Shown here: piece by piece, positions 52,530 through 61,600 of the stretch | Layout of the letters: each line of letters starts with the position of its first letter | Numbering within the stretch: position 1 is the first letter of the stretch | Source of the DNA: an uncultured Paracoccaceae bacterium | GTDB taxonomy: Bacteria > Pseudomonadota > Alphaproteobacteria > Rhodobacterales > Rhodobacteraceae | Assembly: GCA_947500135.1 (NCBI GenBank) | Contig: CANMQX010000012.1 | Location: forward strand, 7,501 to 71,500 | Direction of reading: 5' to 3' | DNA: 64,000 bases | Notes under the pieces: generated by a model | What the model was told of the DNA's origin: nothing | Seen by the model: only the letters and a program-made list of their open reading frames with translations | The model's database searches: none | Made by a program: the position numbers and the translations under genes

Positions 52530-53231
52530 TCAACCCTCATCAGGGAGCAGTTCCCAGAACATCTGGGGCATGGGGACCGAAAGGCGTTGGGATTTGGTAT
52601 CGACCAGCGCGGTCTCGGCATAGCCGGCGAAGGGTATTGTGATCCCGTCATCATAGGCGACCGCCGTTACGGGGACATACACTTGGGTTTCGGCCCCGTC
52701 GAAATCGGCGCTGACCTCAATCGTGCCGGACAGGCGCAGCATGCCCAGCTTGGCGCCGCGTACCGCAAACGCAGCTTCGGTCAGGGTGATGTGATGGCCC
52801 TTCATCGCATCAAACGGATGGTCGGTTTCAACATCGACATGCCCATCAAAGAAAAGATCAGCAAACAGCGTGGCGGCATAGGTCGCCATCCGGCTGGCAT
52901 CTGATGCCGGGGGTGGGGGCGGAATCCCGGCCTGGGCGGCAATGGCCTTTTCTGACCGTTTCGGCGCTAAAATCTGGGCCAATGTGCCGCGTAATTTGTC
53001 AAATGACGGGTCGGTGACGCTGGGCAATTCGATTTCAAAGCTCAGTGCGATCTTGCCTGCGCTGCCGGGGGCAATCGAGGCGGTGACACTGCAATGGCCG
53101 TTATGGATCACACCAGCGGCCTGTCTGCGGGACCGGCCCAGCTGGTCGGTCCGCTCTGCCTGCGCAATCTGGCTGTTATGAGGTATCAAATCGGCGGGCA
53201 GCGTAATCAGGTTGAGTGGCGAAAAATCCAT
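52530..53231 (-). CDS. Unknown 233-residue protein
   Basis: From ATG 53231 (DFSPLNLITLPADLIPHNSQ). No signal peptide or membrane helix. The first 60 residues are basic/polar; the middle has PELPS-type beta strands (GKIALSFEIELPSVTDPSFD), a proline run (GIPPPPPASD), and a long beta-rich C-terminal half (LRLSGTIEVSADFDGAETQV, YVPVTAVAYDDGITIPFAGY). No family recognised. It follows the gene at 53307-53858 across a terminator-like hairpin, so its level is probably lower or conditional. Confidence 0.6.
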   Translation of the reverse strand: MDFSPLNLITLPADLIPHNSQIAQAERTDQLGRSRRQAAGVIHNGHCSVTASIAPGSAGKIALSFEIELPSVTDPSFDKLRGTLAQILAPKRSEKAIAAQAGIPPPPPASDASRMATYAATLFADLFFDGHVDVETDHPFDAMKGHHITLTEAAFAVRGAKLGMLRLSGTIEVSADFDGAETQVYVPVTAVAYDDGITIPFAGYAETALVDTKSQRLSVPMPQMFWELLPDEG

Positions 53232-53260
53232 TGGAAAATGCCTCGGCCAAACAAAAAGGA

Positions 53261-53295
53261 CGTCAGGCATGCGCGGGAAAATCACATGCCTGACG
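53261..53295 (-). terminator. Hairpin terminator/attenuator inside the unknown gene pair
   Basis: Minus strand: CGTCAGGCATG (53295-53285), 13-base loop, CATGCCTGACG (53271-53261), then TCCTTTTTG. A perfect 11-bp stem plus T run in the 75-base gap between the two unknown genes. Confidence 0.75.
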
Positions 53296-53306
53296 CCGCT
53301 GGCGCC

Positions 53307-53858
53307 TTACAGCGTAATCGTGCTGTTATTGCCTTCGGTGGGCAGTGAATTGCCGCTGCCATCCTGCGCGCCGGTATCGGCGGCAGGCGCACCATCTGCG
53401 GCAAAGTTGAACGTATTGCCCTGGCTGTCTTCGACCTGCAGCACAAGGATATAGGCCGAGGCATCAACCTGCACGTTGGGATAAATGCCGCTGACCATCA
53501 TCTCAATATCGACATGGCCATCGACCTTTTGGGTGCTTGTCACTTCCTTGAAAGTCTTTTCGATCTCTTCCTTGTGCGTCTCGGCATGTGCATTGCCGAC
53601 AAGCCAGCCGAAAAAGCCGCTGACTCCGCCGCCGATGCTGTATTTGGACCGCATCTCGTTATAGGTTTTCGATGAATTGAGCGAATAGATCTGAAAATCC
53701 ATTCCACCCTTCAGTTTGACCCAGGCCCCGGCGCCGGACACGCTTGCGCCGACACCGGTAATGGTGCCCCGCTTTTGCGTGACCTTGTAAGTGTTGGCGC
53801 TTTGGCTTGACGCAACAGTCAGCTGGGCGTGAGGGGCGATTGCTGTAAATGCATTCAT
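53307..53858 (-). CDS. Unknown 183-residue protein with a glycine-rich hydrophobic patch
   Basis: Starts NAFTAIAPHAQLTVASSQSA from ATG 53858 with AGGAG 7 bases upstream. No signal peptide. A beta-rich first third (GTITGVGASVSGAGAWVKLK), then YSIGGGVSGFFGWLVGNAHA, a hydrophobic Gly-rich segment, an amphipathic helix ETHKEEIEKTFKEVTSTQKV, and beta strands MMVSGIYPNVQVDASAYILV. The last 30 residues are polar and disordered (GAPAADTGAQDGSGNSLPTE). No family recognised. The hydrophobic patch next to an amphipathic helix could contact membranes (inference). Confidence 0.65.
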   Translation of the reverse strand: MNAFTAIAPHAQLTVASSQSANTYKVTQKRGTITGVGASVSGAGAWVKLKGGMDFQIYSLNSSKTYNEMRSKYSIGGGVSGFFGWLVGNAHAETHKEEIEKTFKEVTSTQKVDGHVDIEMMVSGIYPNVQVDASAYILVLQVEDSQGNTFNFAADGAPAADTGAQDGSGNSLPTEGNNSTITL

Positions 53859-54048
53859 TGGACTTCTCCTGAAATAAAATTTTGAGTGGTAACACAAACG
53901 AAGCACTCGATAACAAGTGACCCTAGGTTAACCCCGCGCTGCGGGAGGTTCTGTGCCGATTGGCACGCAGCGCATGTAATGTCGTTTATCTACTGAATCT
54001 AAATGGAATTTTTATGCAGGATGGGGTGTAATACCCCTCCAAATGCAA

Positions 54049-54076
54049 GAAAGGGCACGCATTTAAGTGCCCTTTC
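54049..54076. terminator. Bidirectional terminator
   Basis: GAAAGGGCAC (54049-54058), 8-base loop, GTGCCCTTTC (54067-54076). It ends the small basic gene at 54101-54286. The 190 bases between it and 53858 hold the promoter region of the unknown pair; nothing else was recognised there. Confidence 0.85.
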
Positions 54077-54100
54077 ATGATGACAATATCCTGTCGGCGA

Positions 54101-54286
54101 TCAGGTATTCACATCACGCTCGATACGCAAAAAATGCTGCAAACGCCGCTGGGCTGTGGCCTGTCTGTGCCGCCGCTGCAGGCTCAGGCTGCCTGACTGG
54201 GGCAAAGCACGGCGTTTGATTGCCATGGCGCGCCGCAACATCTGATTACTTACAACCTTGGGTCTGTCGAGAACATGCTTGCTCAT
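54101..54286 (-). CDS. Small basic protein of unknown function
   Basis: 61 residues, strongly Arg/Lys-rich: KVVSNQMLRRAMAIKRRALP, SLSLQRRHRQATAQRRLQHF, LRIERDVNT. GGAGG lies 5 bases before the ATG, and a strong terminator follows 25 bases after the stop, which supports a real gene. Basic character suggests nucleic acid or ribosome binding, but no motif is recognised. Confidence 0.6.
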   Translation of the reverse strand: MSKHVLDRPKVVSNQMLRRAMAIKRRALPQSGSLSLQRRHRQATAQRRLQHFLRIERDVNT

Positions 54287-54463
54287 CTCATCCTCCGTTG
54301 TGGTTGGGCCAGTTTATCACAGGTTCGGGGATTCGCCTATTTTTCTGCGGCCTGCCCAAAAGGCCAGCCTGATTTGCAAATCGCCCGACCTTTGCCAACA
54401 GGTGGCCCAAGTTCGGTCAGTATTTGACGCGATGATGGCGGCCGACCATCAGACGAAAGCCCC

Positions 54464-55087
54464 ATGCCCAAGCCAGCCCGCCATATCAGACAGGACCCGC
54501 AAGCGCCCGATGCTGCCATGGCGGAACTGCAGCGGCTATTGGCGTCCGCCCCACAGGACCTGTGGCTCGATACCATCCGGCGGACCCGCGGGCCTGTCCA
54601 TGACGGGCTTGTGCATTGGATGCTGAACCAGCCAGCCTGCGACTTTGCAGTTGCCGTACATGCGTTTTATCGCAGTGATCCGATCCGGCATCTGGAAAAC
54701 CCGCAACCCTTGCCTGCCCGCCCCGATGCCAGCCAGATCTTTGCGCAGGTGCTGCGCAATTGGGATACCGGGTCTTACCGCAATCATGATCTGCAGGTTA
54801 GCACATCGGATATGGACCCGCGCATGGTTCGCCGCATGAACCAGGAACTGATCGCATGGCCGCGCGGCGCATTGCCTTTCACCATACCCGCCCGGTTCCG
54901 TGCGCCATCGGGTGGTGTGCCACTTTCCCTGCCGCCGCATCTGTCACCGGATGAGGCCGCACATCTGCGGTCGCTTTACAGCCGGTTGGGTTTGCGCCTG
55001 AAGCCTGCCGATCCGGGGCTGCAACGCCCCGTCGCATTGGCGCGCGGCCTTTGGGGGCAGGTCACACTGCGCCGTCCCCGCCGTTAA
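54464..55087 (+). CDS. Unknown protein, possibly DUF4274-like N-terminal domain
   Basis: 207 residues, soluble. The region MAELQRLLASAPQDLWLDTI ... DGLVHWMLNQPACDFAVAVHAFYRSDP resembles DUF4274 (x-x-x-P-x-C-D-x-x-x-A), but the match is tentative. The C-terminal half has a loop FRAPSGGVPLSLPPHLSPDE and an Arg-rich end. It overlaps the convergent DMT transporter gene by four bases. Function unknown. Confidence 0.55.
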   Translation: MPKPARHIRQDPQAPDAAMAELQRLLASAPQDLWLDTIRRTRGPVHDGLVHWMLNQPACDFAVAVHAFYRSDPIRHLENPQPLPARPDASQIFAQVLRNWDTGSYRNHDLQVSTSDMDPRMVRRMNQELIAWPRGALPFTIPARFRAPSGGVPLSLPPHLSPDEAAHLRSLYSRLGLRLKPADPGLQRPVALARGLWGQVTLRRPRR

Positions 55088-56004
55088 CCGCCAACATTTC
55101 CCGTGGCCTTGCGTTGCCGCGCCCGTTTCAGGCCCAGTTGCCGTTCGCGCCAGATGATCAGTACACCCGCACAGATCACAATTGCTGCACCGGCCAGCAT
55201 GGTCCCCGTCGGCACCTCGTCAAAGATCAGATAGCCGATTGTCAGCGCCAGAATCATCGATGTGTAATCAAACGGCGCGACCAACGACGCATCCGCATAA
55301 CGATAGCTGGTCGTCAGCAGGATCTGCCCGACGCCCCCCAACAGCCCCGCACAGATCAGCATCGTGGCCACCGCCCAGCCGGGCGTCACCCAACCCCAGG
55401 GCAGCGTGAACAGCGACAGGACCGAGGATGTGATCGTGAACCAGAACACAATGGCGGCGGTATCTTCGGTGGCCACCAGTTTGCGCACAAAAACCTGCGC
55501 CAATGCGGCCAGCACCGCCCCCATTAGCACTACAATCGCGCCCAGCGTTTCCGACACGTCCAATGATGCGCCCACCGACAGGCGCGGGGACAGCACGATC
55601 AACACGCCCACCATGCCCATGGCCACAGCGCTGAGGCGAAAGGCGCGCACCTCTTCATTCAGAAACATCGCAGCAAAGATGACAACTAGCAAAGGGGCAG
55701 CATAGCCAATGGCTGTGACCTCTGGCAGGGGTAGCAGGCCTAACCCGGTAAAGCCTAACCCCATGGCCGATGTGCCGATCAAGCCGCGCCAGACATGACC
55801 CATCGGGTTGGCCGTTTTCCAGCCATGACGCAGTTCACCGCGCAGGGCCAGCCAGCCCAGAATGATCGGCAAGGCAAAGAAGGACCGAAAGAAAACCGCC
55901 TGTCCGGGCGGGACGTCGGCAGAGGCCGCTTTCACCAGCGACGCCATGCCCATGAACATCGCCACCGACATCACCTTGAACAGAATGCCACGCAGGGGCT
56001 GCAT
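55084..56004 (-). CDS. DMT superfamily transporter (EamA family)
   Basis: 306 residues with ten hydrophobic helices in two EamA repeats (GQAVFFRSFFALPIILGWLA; VWRGLIGTSAMGLGFTGLGL; LPEVTAIGYAAPLLVVIFAA; second repeat VAPFDYTSMILALTIGYLIF). Family members export amino acids or metabolites. The ATG at 56004 has AAGGA 9 bases upstream and is preferred over the one at 56028. Substrate unknown. Confidence 0.88.
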   Translation of the reverse strand: MQPLRGILFKVMSVAMFMGMASLVKAASADVPPGQAVFFRSFFALPIILGWLALRGELRHGWKTANPMGHVWRGLIGTSAMGLGFTGLGLLPLPEVTAIGYAAPLLVVIFAAMFLNEEVRAFRLSAVAMGMVGVLIVLSPRLSVGASLDVSETLGAIVVLMGAVLAALAQVFVRKLVATEDTAAIVFWFTITSSVLSLFTLPWGWVTPGWAVATMLICAGLLGGVGQILLTTSYRYADASLVAPFDYTSMILALTIGYLIFDEVPTGTMLAGAAIVICAGVLIIWRERQLGLKRARQRKATGNVGG

Positions 56005-56140
56005 CAGTGTGTTCCTTATTTGCGGCACTCTGCGCGCTTAGCGGCACCCTATGCCTCGGTCGGACCACAATGAAGCCTTTTTCGCTTGTTAGCTGCGGGA
56101 ATTAAGATATCCGTCACCAAACCATCATAAGAAGTTTCGT

Positions 56141-57169
56141 ATGCAAGAAAACGCAACTGACCAGACCAACATGAATGCCCGCGACTGGGTGCAGGTCCTT
56201 GCCAAATATCGTGAACCGAACTCTCTGCGTAGCAGTTTTGAACTGGGGGTCAGTCTTGTGCCTTTCGTGGTGCTTTGGGTGCTGGCATGCTGGGTTGCGC
56301 AATATAGCTATTTCGGGGCGTTTCTGATTTCGGCGCTGAACGGGTTGTTCCTGTTGCGGCTGTTCTGCATCCAGCATGATTGCGGGCATGGGTCATTCTT
56401 TGGCAACCGGACGGTCAGTGATTGGATCGGGCGGGCGCTTGGGGTGGTGACGCTGACGCCATATGACGTCTGGCGGCGCACCCATTCCATCCATCACAGC
56501 CATGCGGGTGATCTTGACCACCGGGGCATCGGCGATGTGATGACCCTGACGGTCGAAGAATACCATCAACGCACGCCCTTTGGGCGCTGGCTCTACCGGG
56601 CTTATCGGCATCCGATTGTGATGTTCGGTCTGGGGCCGACCTATCTGTTCATCCTGCAAAACCGGCTGCCGCTGGGGCTGATGAACCAAGGGCGCAAATA
56701 CTGGGTTAGCGCGATGGGCACAAATCTGGCCGCTGGCGTTGTCCTTGCGACCATCATCTATTTCGGCGGGCTGCAGGCCCTGTTTCTGGTGTTTTTGCCA
56801 ACAACGCTGATCGCGGCCTCAATCGGGGTCTGGCTGTTCTATGTCCAGCACCAGTTTGAATCGACCCATTGGGACCCGCATCCGGATTGGCACCTGCACG
56901 AGGCGGCTTTGCATGGCAGTTCACATTACGACCTGCCACCGATCCTGCGCTGGTTTACCGCCAATATCGGCATCCACCATGTGCATCACCTGTATAGCCG
57001 CATCCCCTTCTATCGGCTGACAGAGGTGCTGCGCGATCACAGCGAACTGGTTGAAGTCAGCCGGATGACGATCTGGGAAAGCCTGAAATGCGCCCGGCTG
57101 GACCTGTGGGATGCAAAAAACCGGCAGTTGATTTCGTTCCGTGCCGCGCGGGTGCCTAGCCCGGCATGA
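56141..57169 (+). CDS. Membrane fatty acid desaturase
   Basis: 342 residues with the three histidine boxes of acyl-lipid desaturases: CIQHDCGHGS, RRTHSIHHSHAGD and IGIHHVHHL, plus four main membrane helices. A di-iron oxygenase that introduces a double bond into membrane acyl chains. Unlinked to lipid genes. A Met at residue 11 is an alternative start. Its 3' end overlaps the convergent sugar dehydrogenase by 14 bases. Confidence 0.9.
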   Translation: MQENATDQTNMNARDWVQVLAKYREPNSLRSSFELGVSLVPFVVLWVLACWVAQYSYFGAFLISALNGLFLLRLFCIQHDCGHGSFFGNRTVSDWIGRALGVVTLTPYDVWRRTHSIHHSHAGDLDHRGIGDVMTLTVEEYHQRTPFGRWLYRAYRHPIVMFGLGPTYLFILQNRLPLGLMNQGRKYWVSAMGTNLAAGVVLATIIYFGGLQALFLVFLPTTLIAASIGVWLFYVQHQFESTHWDPHPDWHLHEAALHGSSHYDLPPILRWFTANIGIHHVHHLYSRIPFYRLTEVLRDHSELVEVSRMTIWESLKCARLDLWDAKNRQLISFRAARVPSPA

Positions 57170-58319
57170 CCCGCAACACATCACCTGCATCGGTCAGCAC
57201 AAGGATGGCACCATCCGGCAGCACCTGCACGTCACGCACACGGCCCACATCGGTCAGCAACCGTTCTTCCCCGACGACTTGGCCGCCTGACAGTTTCAGG
57301 CGGACCAGCGCGCCGGGGTTCAGTGACCCGATAAACAGATCACCCCGCCAATCCGCATACGCGCCATCATAGAACATCATGCCACCCGGTGCGATGACGG
57401 GATCCCAGTAATAGACGGGTTCTTCAAACTGCGCCGCGCGCGCCTGCCCTGACCCGACAGCCGATCCACGATAATTGATGCCATAGCTGACAACCGGCCA
57501 ACCATAGTTCAGGCCCGCCTGCGGACGGTTCAACTCGTCCCCGCCGCGCGGCCCATGTTCAATCGTCCACAGCGCGCCACCCGGACCAATCGCTGCCCCC
57601 TGCATATTGCGGTGACCCAGCGACCAGATCTGATCATCGCCATCACGGCCGACAAACGGGTTATTAGCGGGGATGCTGCCATCGGCATTGATGCGGATCA
57701 CCTTGCCATGGGTTGTCGTGACATCCTGCACCAGCGTGCCACTATCCCCTGCACCGCGATCCCCGGTGGTGATCCAGACAGTGCCGTCGGCCATTGGGAT
57801 GATCCGGCTGCCAAAATGGCGACCGTTACGGGCCGGGTTATCCTGCACAAAGATATCGGCGACGTCATTTAGCGTACCATCCGGGCCAAGCGTAGCCCGC
57901 GCTGCGGCCGTCACCAGCCCGCCGCGCACGGATTTCGCATAGGTCCAGAACACTGTGCGATCCTGCGCAAACCGGGGTGAGACGGCGACATCCAGCAGCC
58001 CGCCCTGACCTTCCGCCGCAACATCCGGCAGACCAGGCAAAGCCGCCGAGATACTGCCATCGGCATTGATCAGGCGCATCGTGCCGGGGCGTTCCGTCAC
58101 CAGAAACTGACCATTGCCCAAAGGGGCGATACCCCATGGGTTTTCCAGCCCGCTGGCAAATGTCGACACGGTCACCGGGCTGGCTGGCAGCTCTGGCGCG
58201 CGGGTCTGGGCGGCAAAGGCCGGGGTGAAATCGGCGTTTGGGCGGCCTTGACGAACCTCGGCCCATGCCACGGCACCAGCGGCTGCCGCTGCGGCGACAA
58301 GAGTGATTTTACGGATCAT
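57156..58319 (-). CDS. PQQ-dependent aldose sugar dehydrogenase-like protein (YliI family)
   Basis: 387 residues with an N-terminal export signal ([20 protein letters not shown]) and a six-bladed propeller: [90 protein letters not shown] and [20 protein letters not shown]. The GHRN-G and HG-GGDE motifs are typical of soluble glucose dehydrogenase-like enzymes. Oxidises sugars in the periplasm if PQQ is available. Overlaps queG by 11 bases. Confidence 0.9.
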   Translation of the reverse strand: MIRKITLVAAAAAAGAVAWAEVRQGRPNADFTPAFAAQTRAPELPASPVTVSTFASGLENPWGIAPLGNGQFLVTERPGTMRLINADGSISAALPGLPDVAAEGQGGLLDVAVSPRFAQDRTVFWTYAKSVRGGLVTAAARATLGPDGTLNDVADIFVQDNPARNGRHFGSRIIPMADGTVWITTGDRGAGDSGTLVQDVTTTHGKVIRINADGSIPANNPFVGRDGDDQIWSLGHRNMQGAAIGPGGALWTIEHGPRGGDELNRPQAGLNYGWPVVSYGINYRGSAVGSGQARAAQFEEPVYYWDPVIAPGGMMFYDGAYADWRGDLFIGSLNPGALVRLKLSGGQVVGEERLLTDVGRVRDVQVLPDGAILVLTDAGDVLRVMPG

Positions 58320-59355
58320 GCTGCACCTCCTTCAATCGCAAGATAGCCCAGCGGGCGGCATCGGCCACTGCCGGATCGGCATCATCAAGCAAAGGTGAAA
58401 GCGCATCCCCCAGCGCCGGATCACCCGAATTGCCAATCGCATAGGCGACATTGCGCACAAACCGGTCACGCCCAATCCGCTTGATCGGTGACCCGGAAAA
58501 CCGGGCGCGGAACGCCGCATCATCCAACCCCGCCAATTCGGCCAGCGGTGGGGCCAGCAGATCATCGCGCGCGGCGTAGCGGGCATCGCGTGCGGTGGAT
58601 GCAAATTTATTCCACGGGCACACAGCCAGACAATCATCACAGCCATAGATGCGGTTGCCCATGCGGGCGCGCAGTTCCGGGTCAACCGGCCCCTTATGTT
58701 CAATCGTCAGGTATGAAATGCAGCGCCGCGCATCCAACCGGTAAGGGGCCGGAAAGGCATCGGTTGGACAGATGTCCAGACAAGCGGTGCAACTGCCGCA
58801 ATGGCTGACCTCGGCTTCATCGGGCGGCAATTCAATGGTCGTGAAAATCGCCCCCAGAAAGAACCATGACCCCAACTCGCGCCCCAAAAGGTTGGTATGC
58901 TTACCCTGCCAGCCAAGGCCCGCCGCCGCTGCCAGTGGTTTTTCCATCACCGGGGCGGTATCGACAAACACTTTTATTTGGGCGCCGGGCACCTGTTCGA
59001 TCAGCCAGCGGCCCACGCGTTTCAGCCGCTTCTTGACAATGTCATGATAGTCGCGGTTCTGGGCATAGACGCTAATGGCTGCGCGATCAACCTGATCTAG
59101 CACCGCCAGCGGATCATGCTCTGGTGTATAGGGTTCCGCCAGCATCACGACCGAACGGGCGTCCGGCCACAGCGCAGCCGGATCACCGCGCCAATGCATC
59201 CGTTCTGCCATCCAACCCATTTGCCCATGCATGCCTGCATCAACAAACGTCGCCAGACGTTCCGCAATATGTGGCACCGCATCGGGGCGGCAAATACCCA
59301 GTTTTGCAAACCCTGCTTCGGTCGCGAAGGCCGTCAGATCAGCCTTCAGGCCCAT
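58309..59355 (-). CDS. queG: Epoxyqueuosine reductase
   Basis: 348 residues. Cobalamin-dependent reductase that completes queuosine in tRNA anticodons. N-terminal domain with [40 protein letters not shown] and [19 protein letters not shown]; two 4Fe-4S clusters [19 protein letters not shown] and [15 protein letters not shown]-terminal HEAT-like repeats ([20 protein letters not shown]). Length and motif order agree with QueG. Confidence 0.95.
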   Translation of the reverse strand: MGLKADLTAFATEAGFAKLGICRPDAVPHIAERLATFVDAGMHGQMGWMAERMHWRGDPAALWPDARSVVMLAEPYTPEHDPLAVLDQVDRAAISVYAQNRDYHDIVKKRLKRVGRWLIEQVPGAQIKVFVDTAPVMEKPLAAAAGLGWQGKHTNLLGRELGSWFFLGAIFTTIELPPDEAEVSHCGSCTACLDICPTDAFPAPYRLDARRCISYLTIEHKGPVDPELRARMGNRIYGCDDCLAVCPWNKFASTARDARYAARDDLLAPPLAELAGLDDAAFRARFSGSPIKRIGRDRFVRNVAYAIGNSGDPALGDALSPLLDDADPAVADAARWAILRLKEVQHDP

Positions 59356-59358
59356 GGT

Positions 59359-60024
59359 CTAGAAGTCCAGATCGGCATATTGGGTCGATGGCTGAAACCC
59401 CGGCACCTCGTCCGCCAGCAATGACCGAAAGGCAGGGCGGGATTTGATCTTGGCATACCAATCCTTGACCACCTCGTGGCGATGCCAATCGACATCGCTG
59501 GTGTAATCCAGACAGGATAGCTGTGCCGCAGCCGCAAAATCAGCCAGCGTCATATCGTTGCCCGCCAGCCAGCGACGGTCCTCCAACAGGTAAGCCATGT
59601 AATCAAGGTGATATTTAATCGCCTTCGCGCCGGCCTTCACATTTGTGCTGTCAGGATAACCCGTGCCCATCACCTTGCGAAACACCCGCTCCCCGGTCAA
59701 TTTTGCGGTCACTTCGCGGTAAAACTTGTCATCGAACCATCCCACGACCCGGCGCGCCTCAAACCTTGCATGCGGGTCCTTGGGCAGCAAAGCAGGGGTC
59801 GGGTGGGTTTCTTCCAGAAATTCGCAAATCGCGGTGCTGTCGGCCATGGTGCGGCCATCCATCTTTAGCACTGGAACCTGACCTGCGGGATTACGGCGCA
59901 GGAAATCGGCATCCTGTTCCCAATAGCGTTCTTCGACCAACCCCACTTCGATCTTCTTTTCGGCCATGCACAGGCGGACTTTGCGGGAAAACGGGGACAG
60001 GGGATAATGGTACAGGGTATTCAT
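59359..60024 (-). CDS. Glutathione S-transferase family protein
   Basis: 221 residues: a thioredoxin-fold N-terminal domain (LYHYPLSPFSRKVRLCMAEK, GQVPVLKMDGRTMADSTAIC) with the cis-Pro of QVPVL, and an all-helical C-terminal domain (DDRRWLAGNDMTLADFAAAAQ in parts LAGNDMTLADFAAAAQ and SCLDYTSDVDWHR). The Ser in PLSPFSRK replaces the classical catalytic residue. The ATG at 60024 begins three bases after the queG start region. Function in detoxification is inferred. Confidence 0.9.
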   Translation of the reverse strand: MNTLYHYPLSPFSRKVRLCMAEKKIEVGLVEERYWEQDADFLRRNPAGQVPVLKMDGRTMADSTAICEFLEETHPTPALLPKDPHARFEARRVVGWFDDKFYREVTAKLTGERVFRKVMGTGYPDSTNVKAGAKAIKYHLDYMAYLLEDRRWLAGNDMTLADFAAAAQLSCLDYTSDVDWHRHEVVKDWYAKIKSRPAFRSLLADEVPGFQPSTQYADLDF

Positions 60025-60105
60025 CAACAGCTCGCCACATTGTTTCCCCCTGTCATGCCGCAAGGGGACGCCCGGATCAATGGGGCAAGGGCGTTTGCGC
60101 GCCGT

Positions 60106-60636
60106 TCAGGCAGGATCATACCAGCCGGCGATCTGTGCGATTTGCGCGGCAAAGTGAACCAGATCGGATTGCGTGACCCGTTTTGCAGACACTTTGCGAG
60201 GGTCCTCGCGCTGATCCTCGGGCACCAGGTCACCGATATGCAGTTCCATCTGGTGCAGCGGGGGATGGCCAATTGCCCCTGTCAGTTCCTGACGCGCGGC
60301 ATCGGGCTGACCATCGCGAGTGTAACCGCAGAAGGTGACAAAGTCATAGCTTCCGATCCCGGCTTTATTGGTGCGCAGCGCCTCTGTCATCGGAAAGGCG
60401 ACGTGCATATCCCAAATCGGTGCGATCAGCAGAACCCGGTCATAGGCATCCGGATCATGTTGCAGCGTGCGAACGCGCGGGCGGCGACCGGTGGCCATCT
60501 GCCAGATGACGCGCAACATCGGATACCAGCCCACAGGGTGAATTTCGGCAATATCGGCACGCGTCTTTTCTGCGATCAGATCAGCCAAGACACGGTTATT
60601 GCCGGTACGAGAGTAAAGAAGGATCAGTAGGGACAT
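60106..60636 (-). CDS. Flavodoxin family protein
   Basis: 176 residues beginning MSLLILLYSRTGNNRVLADL; the S-R-T-G-N loop is the FMN-phosphate site of flavodoxins. It continues DRVLLIAPIWDMHVAFPM, SYDFVTFCGYTRDG and a C-terminal helix. Likely an electron carrier or NAD(P)H-quinone-like partner. The ATG at 60636 is chosen so that the protein starts directly at the FMN-binding strand. Confidence 0.82.
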   Translation of the reverse strand: MSLLILLYSRTGNNRVLADLIAEKTRADIAEIHPVGWYPMLRVIWQMATGRRPRVRTLQHDPDAYDRVLLIAPIWDMHVAFPMTEALRTNKAGIGSYDFVTFCGYTRDGQPDAARQELTGAIGHPPLHQMELHIGDLVPEDQREDPRKVSAKRVTQSDLVHFAAQIAQIAGWYDPA

Positions 60637-60691
60637 GGGCACAGGGTAATGCACCGCCCAGCGCCGCACATTGCGTTACATCAATGCGCGC

Positions 60692-61462
60692 CTATTGAAA
60701 GCAATCCGCGCGGCCATCCGCCCTGATCGTTTCGGCACCCGAAATGATCTGCCGGGTCCGGTTGCGGGTGAATTGCGATGGGTTCGCGGCTGATCTGTTC
60801 TTGGGGGCAGGCAGGATCGCGGCCAATCGGGCCGCTTGTAATGCGCTCAGATCCGCAGCATCAACGCCAAAGTAATGGCGGGCGGCGGCCTGCACGCCAA
60901 ACACGCCCTCATCAAATTCGGCGACGTTTAAGTACAATTCCAGGATGCGGCGCTTGGTCCAGACGGCCTCTGACAGTGGGGTCCACAGCGCCTCAACCGC
61001 TTTGCGCGACCAACTGCGGCCATGCCACAGATAGACATTCTTGATCACCTGCTGCGAAATGGTCGATGCACCGCCGCGGCCGCGATCAACCGCCGCCCGA
61101 ATGGCGTTCACGTCCAATCCCCAATGCAGGCAGAAATTGGCATCCTCAGCCGCGACGGCAGACCGGGCCATGACCGGGGCAATCTGATCCATCGGGGCCC
61201 ATTCCTGTTTGACGCCGTCCAACCTGCGGCCTTCTGAAAACATATAGGGGGTCGTGGGCGGGTTGATCAGCGCATAAAACAGGGTGGCCAGCAGGACAAA
61301 GCCAAGCACCACAAACGCCGCGCGCCAGACCCACCGCCAGATAAACCCCCAGGCCCGTTCCACCAGGCCCGGCTGCGTCTTTCTGGTACGGCCCGTCTTG
61401 GGCGCTGCTTTTCTGCCCGACTTCTTTGCCGGTTTCTTTGATGCTGTCTTACGCTCTGCCAT
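60692..61462 (-). CDS. mtgA: Monofunctional biosynthetic peptidoglycan transglycosylase
   Basis: 256 residues: a very basic N-terminus (KTASKKPAKKSGRKAAPK), one membrane helix (AAFVVLGFVLLATLFYALI), then the GT51 domain with catalytic Glu in SAVAAEDANFCLHWGLDVNA, GGASTISQQVIKNVYLW, ILELYLNVAEFDEGVFGVQA and AARHYFGVDAADLS. It polymerises lipid II into glycan strands. The start could be ATG 61471, just 9 bases upstream. Confidence 0.94.
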   Translation of the reverse strand: MAERKTASKKPAKKSGRKAAPKTGRTRKTQPGLVERAWGFIWRWVWRAAFVVLGFVLLATLFYALINPPTTPYMFSEGRRLDGVKQEWAPMDQIAPVMARSAVAAEDANFCLHWGLDVNAIRAAVDRGRGGASTISQQVIKNVYLWHGRSWSRKAVEALWTPLSEAVWTKRRILELYLNVAEFDEGVFGVQAAARHYFGVDAADLSALQAARLAAILPAPKNRSAANPSQFTRNRTRQIISGAETIRADGRADCFQ

Positions 61463-61550
61463 CGGCCCCATAAGCCATGGCGGCAAGCATGGGGTCAAGA
61501 AGGTTCACCGAAATCGCGTGGCAGTGATGATTTTGGGTCAACGGTACAAA

Positions 61551-61578
61551 AAAGGGCGCGGGGAATGACGCGCCCTTT
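61551..61578 (-). terminator. Terminator of the outer membrane protein gene
   Basis: Arms AAAGGGCGCG (61551-61560) and CGCGCCCTTT (61569-61578) with an 8-base loop; on the minus strand it ends in a run of T. It lies 23 bases after the stop codon. Confidence 0.9.
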
Positions 61579-61600
61579 CCTTGATGCATGGCAGTGGGGT

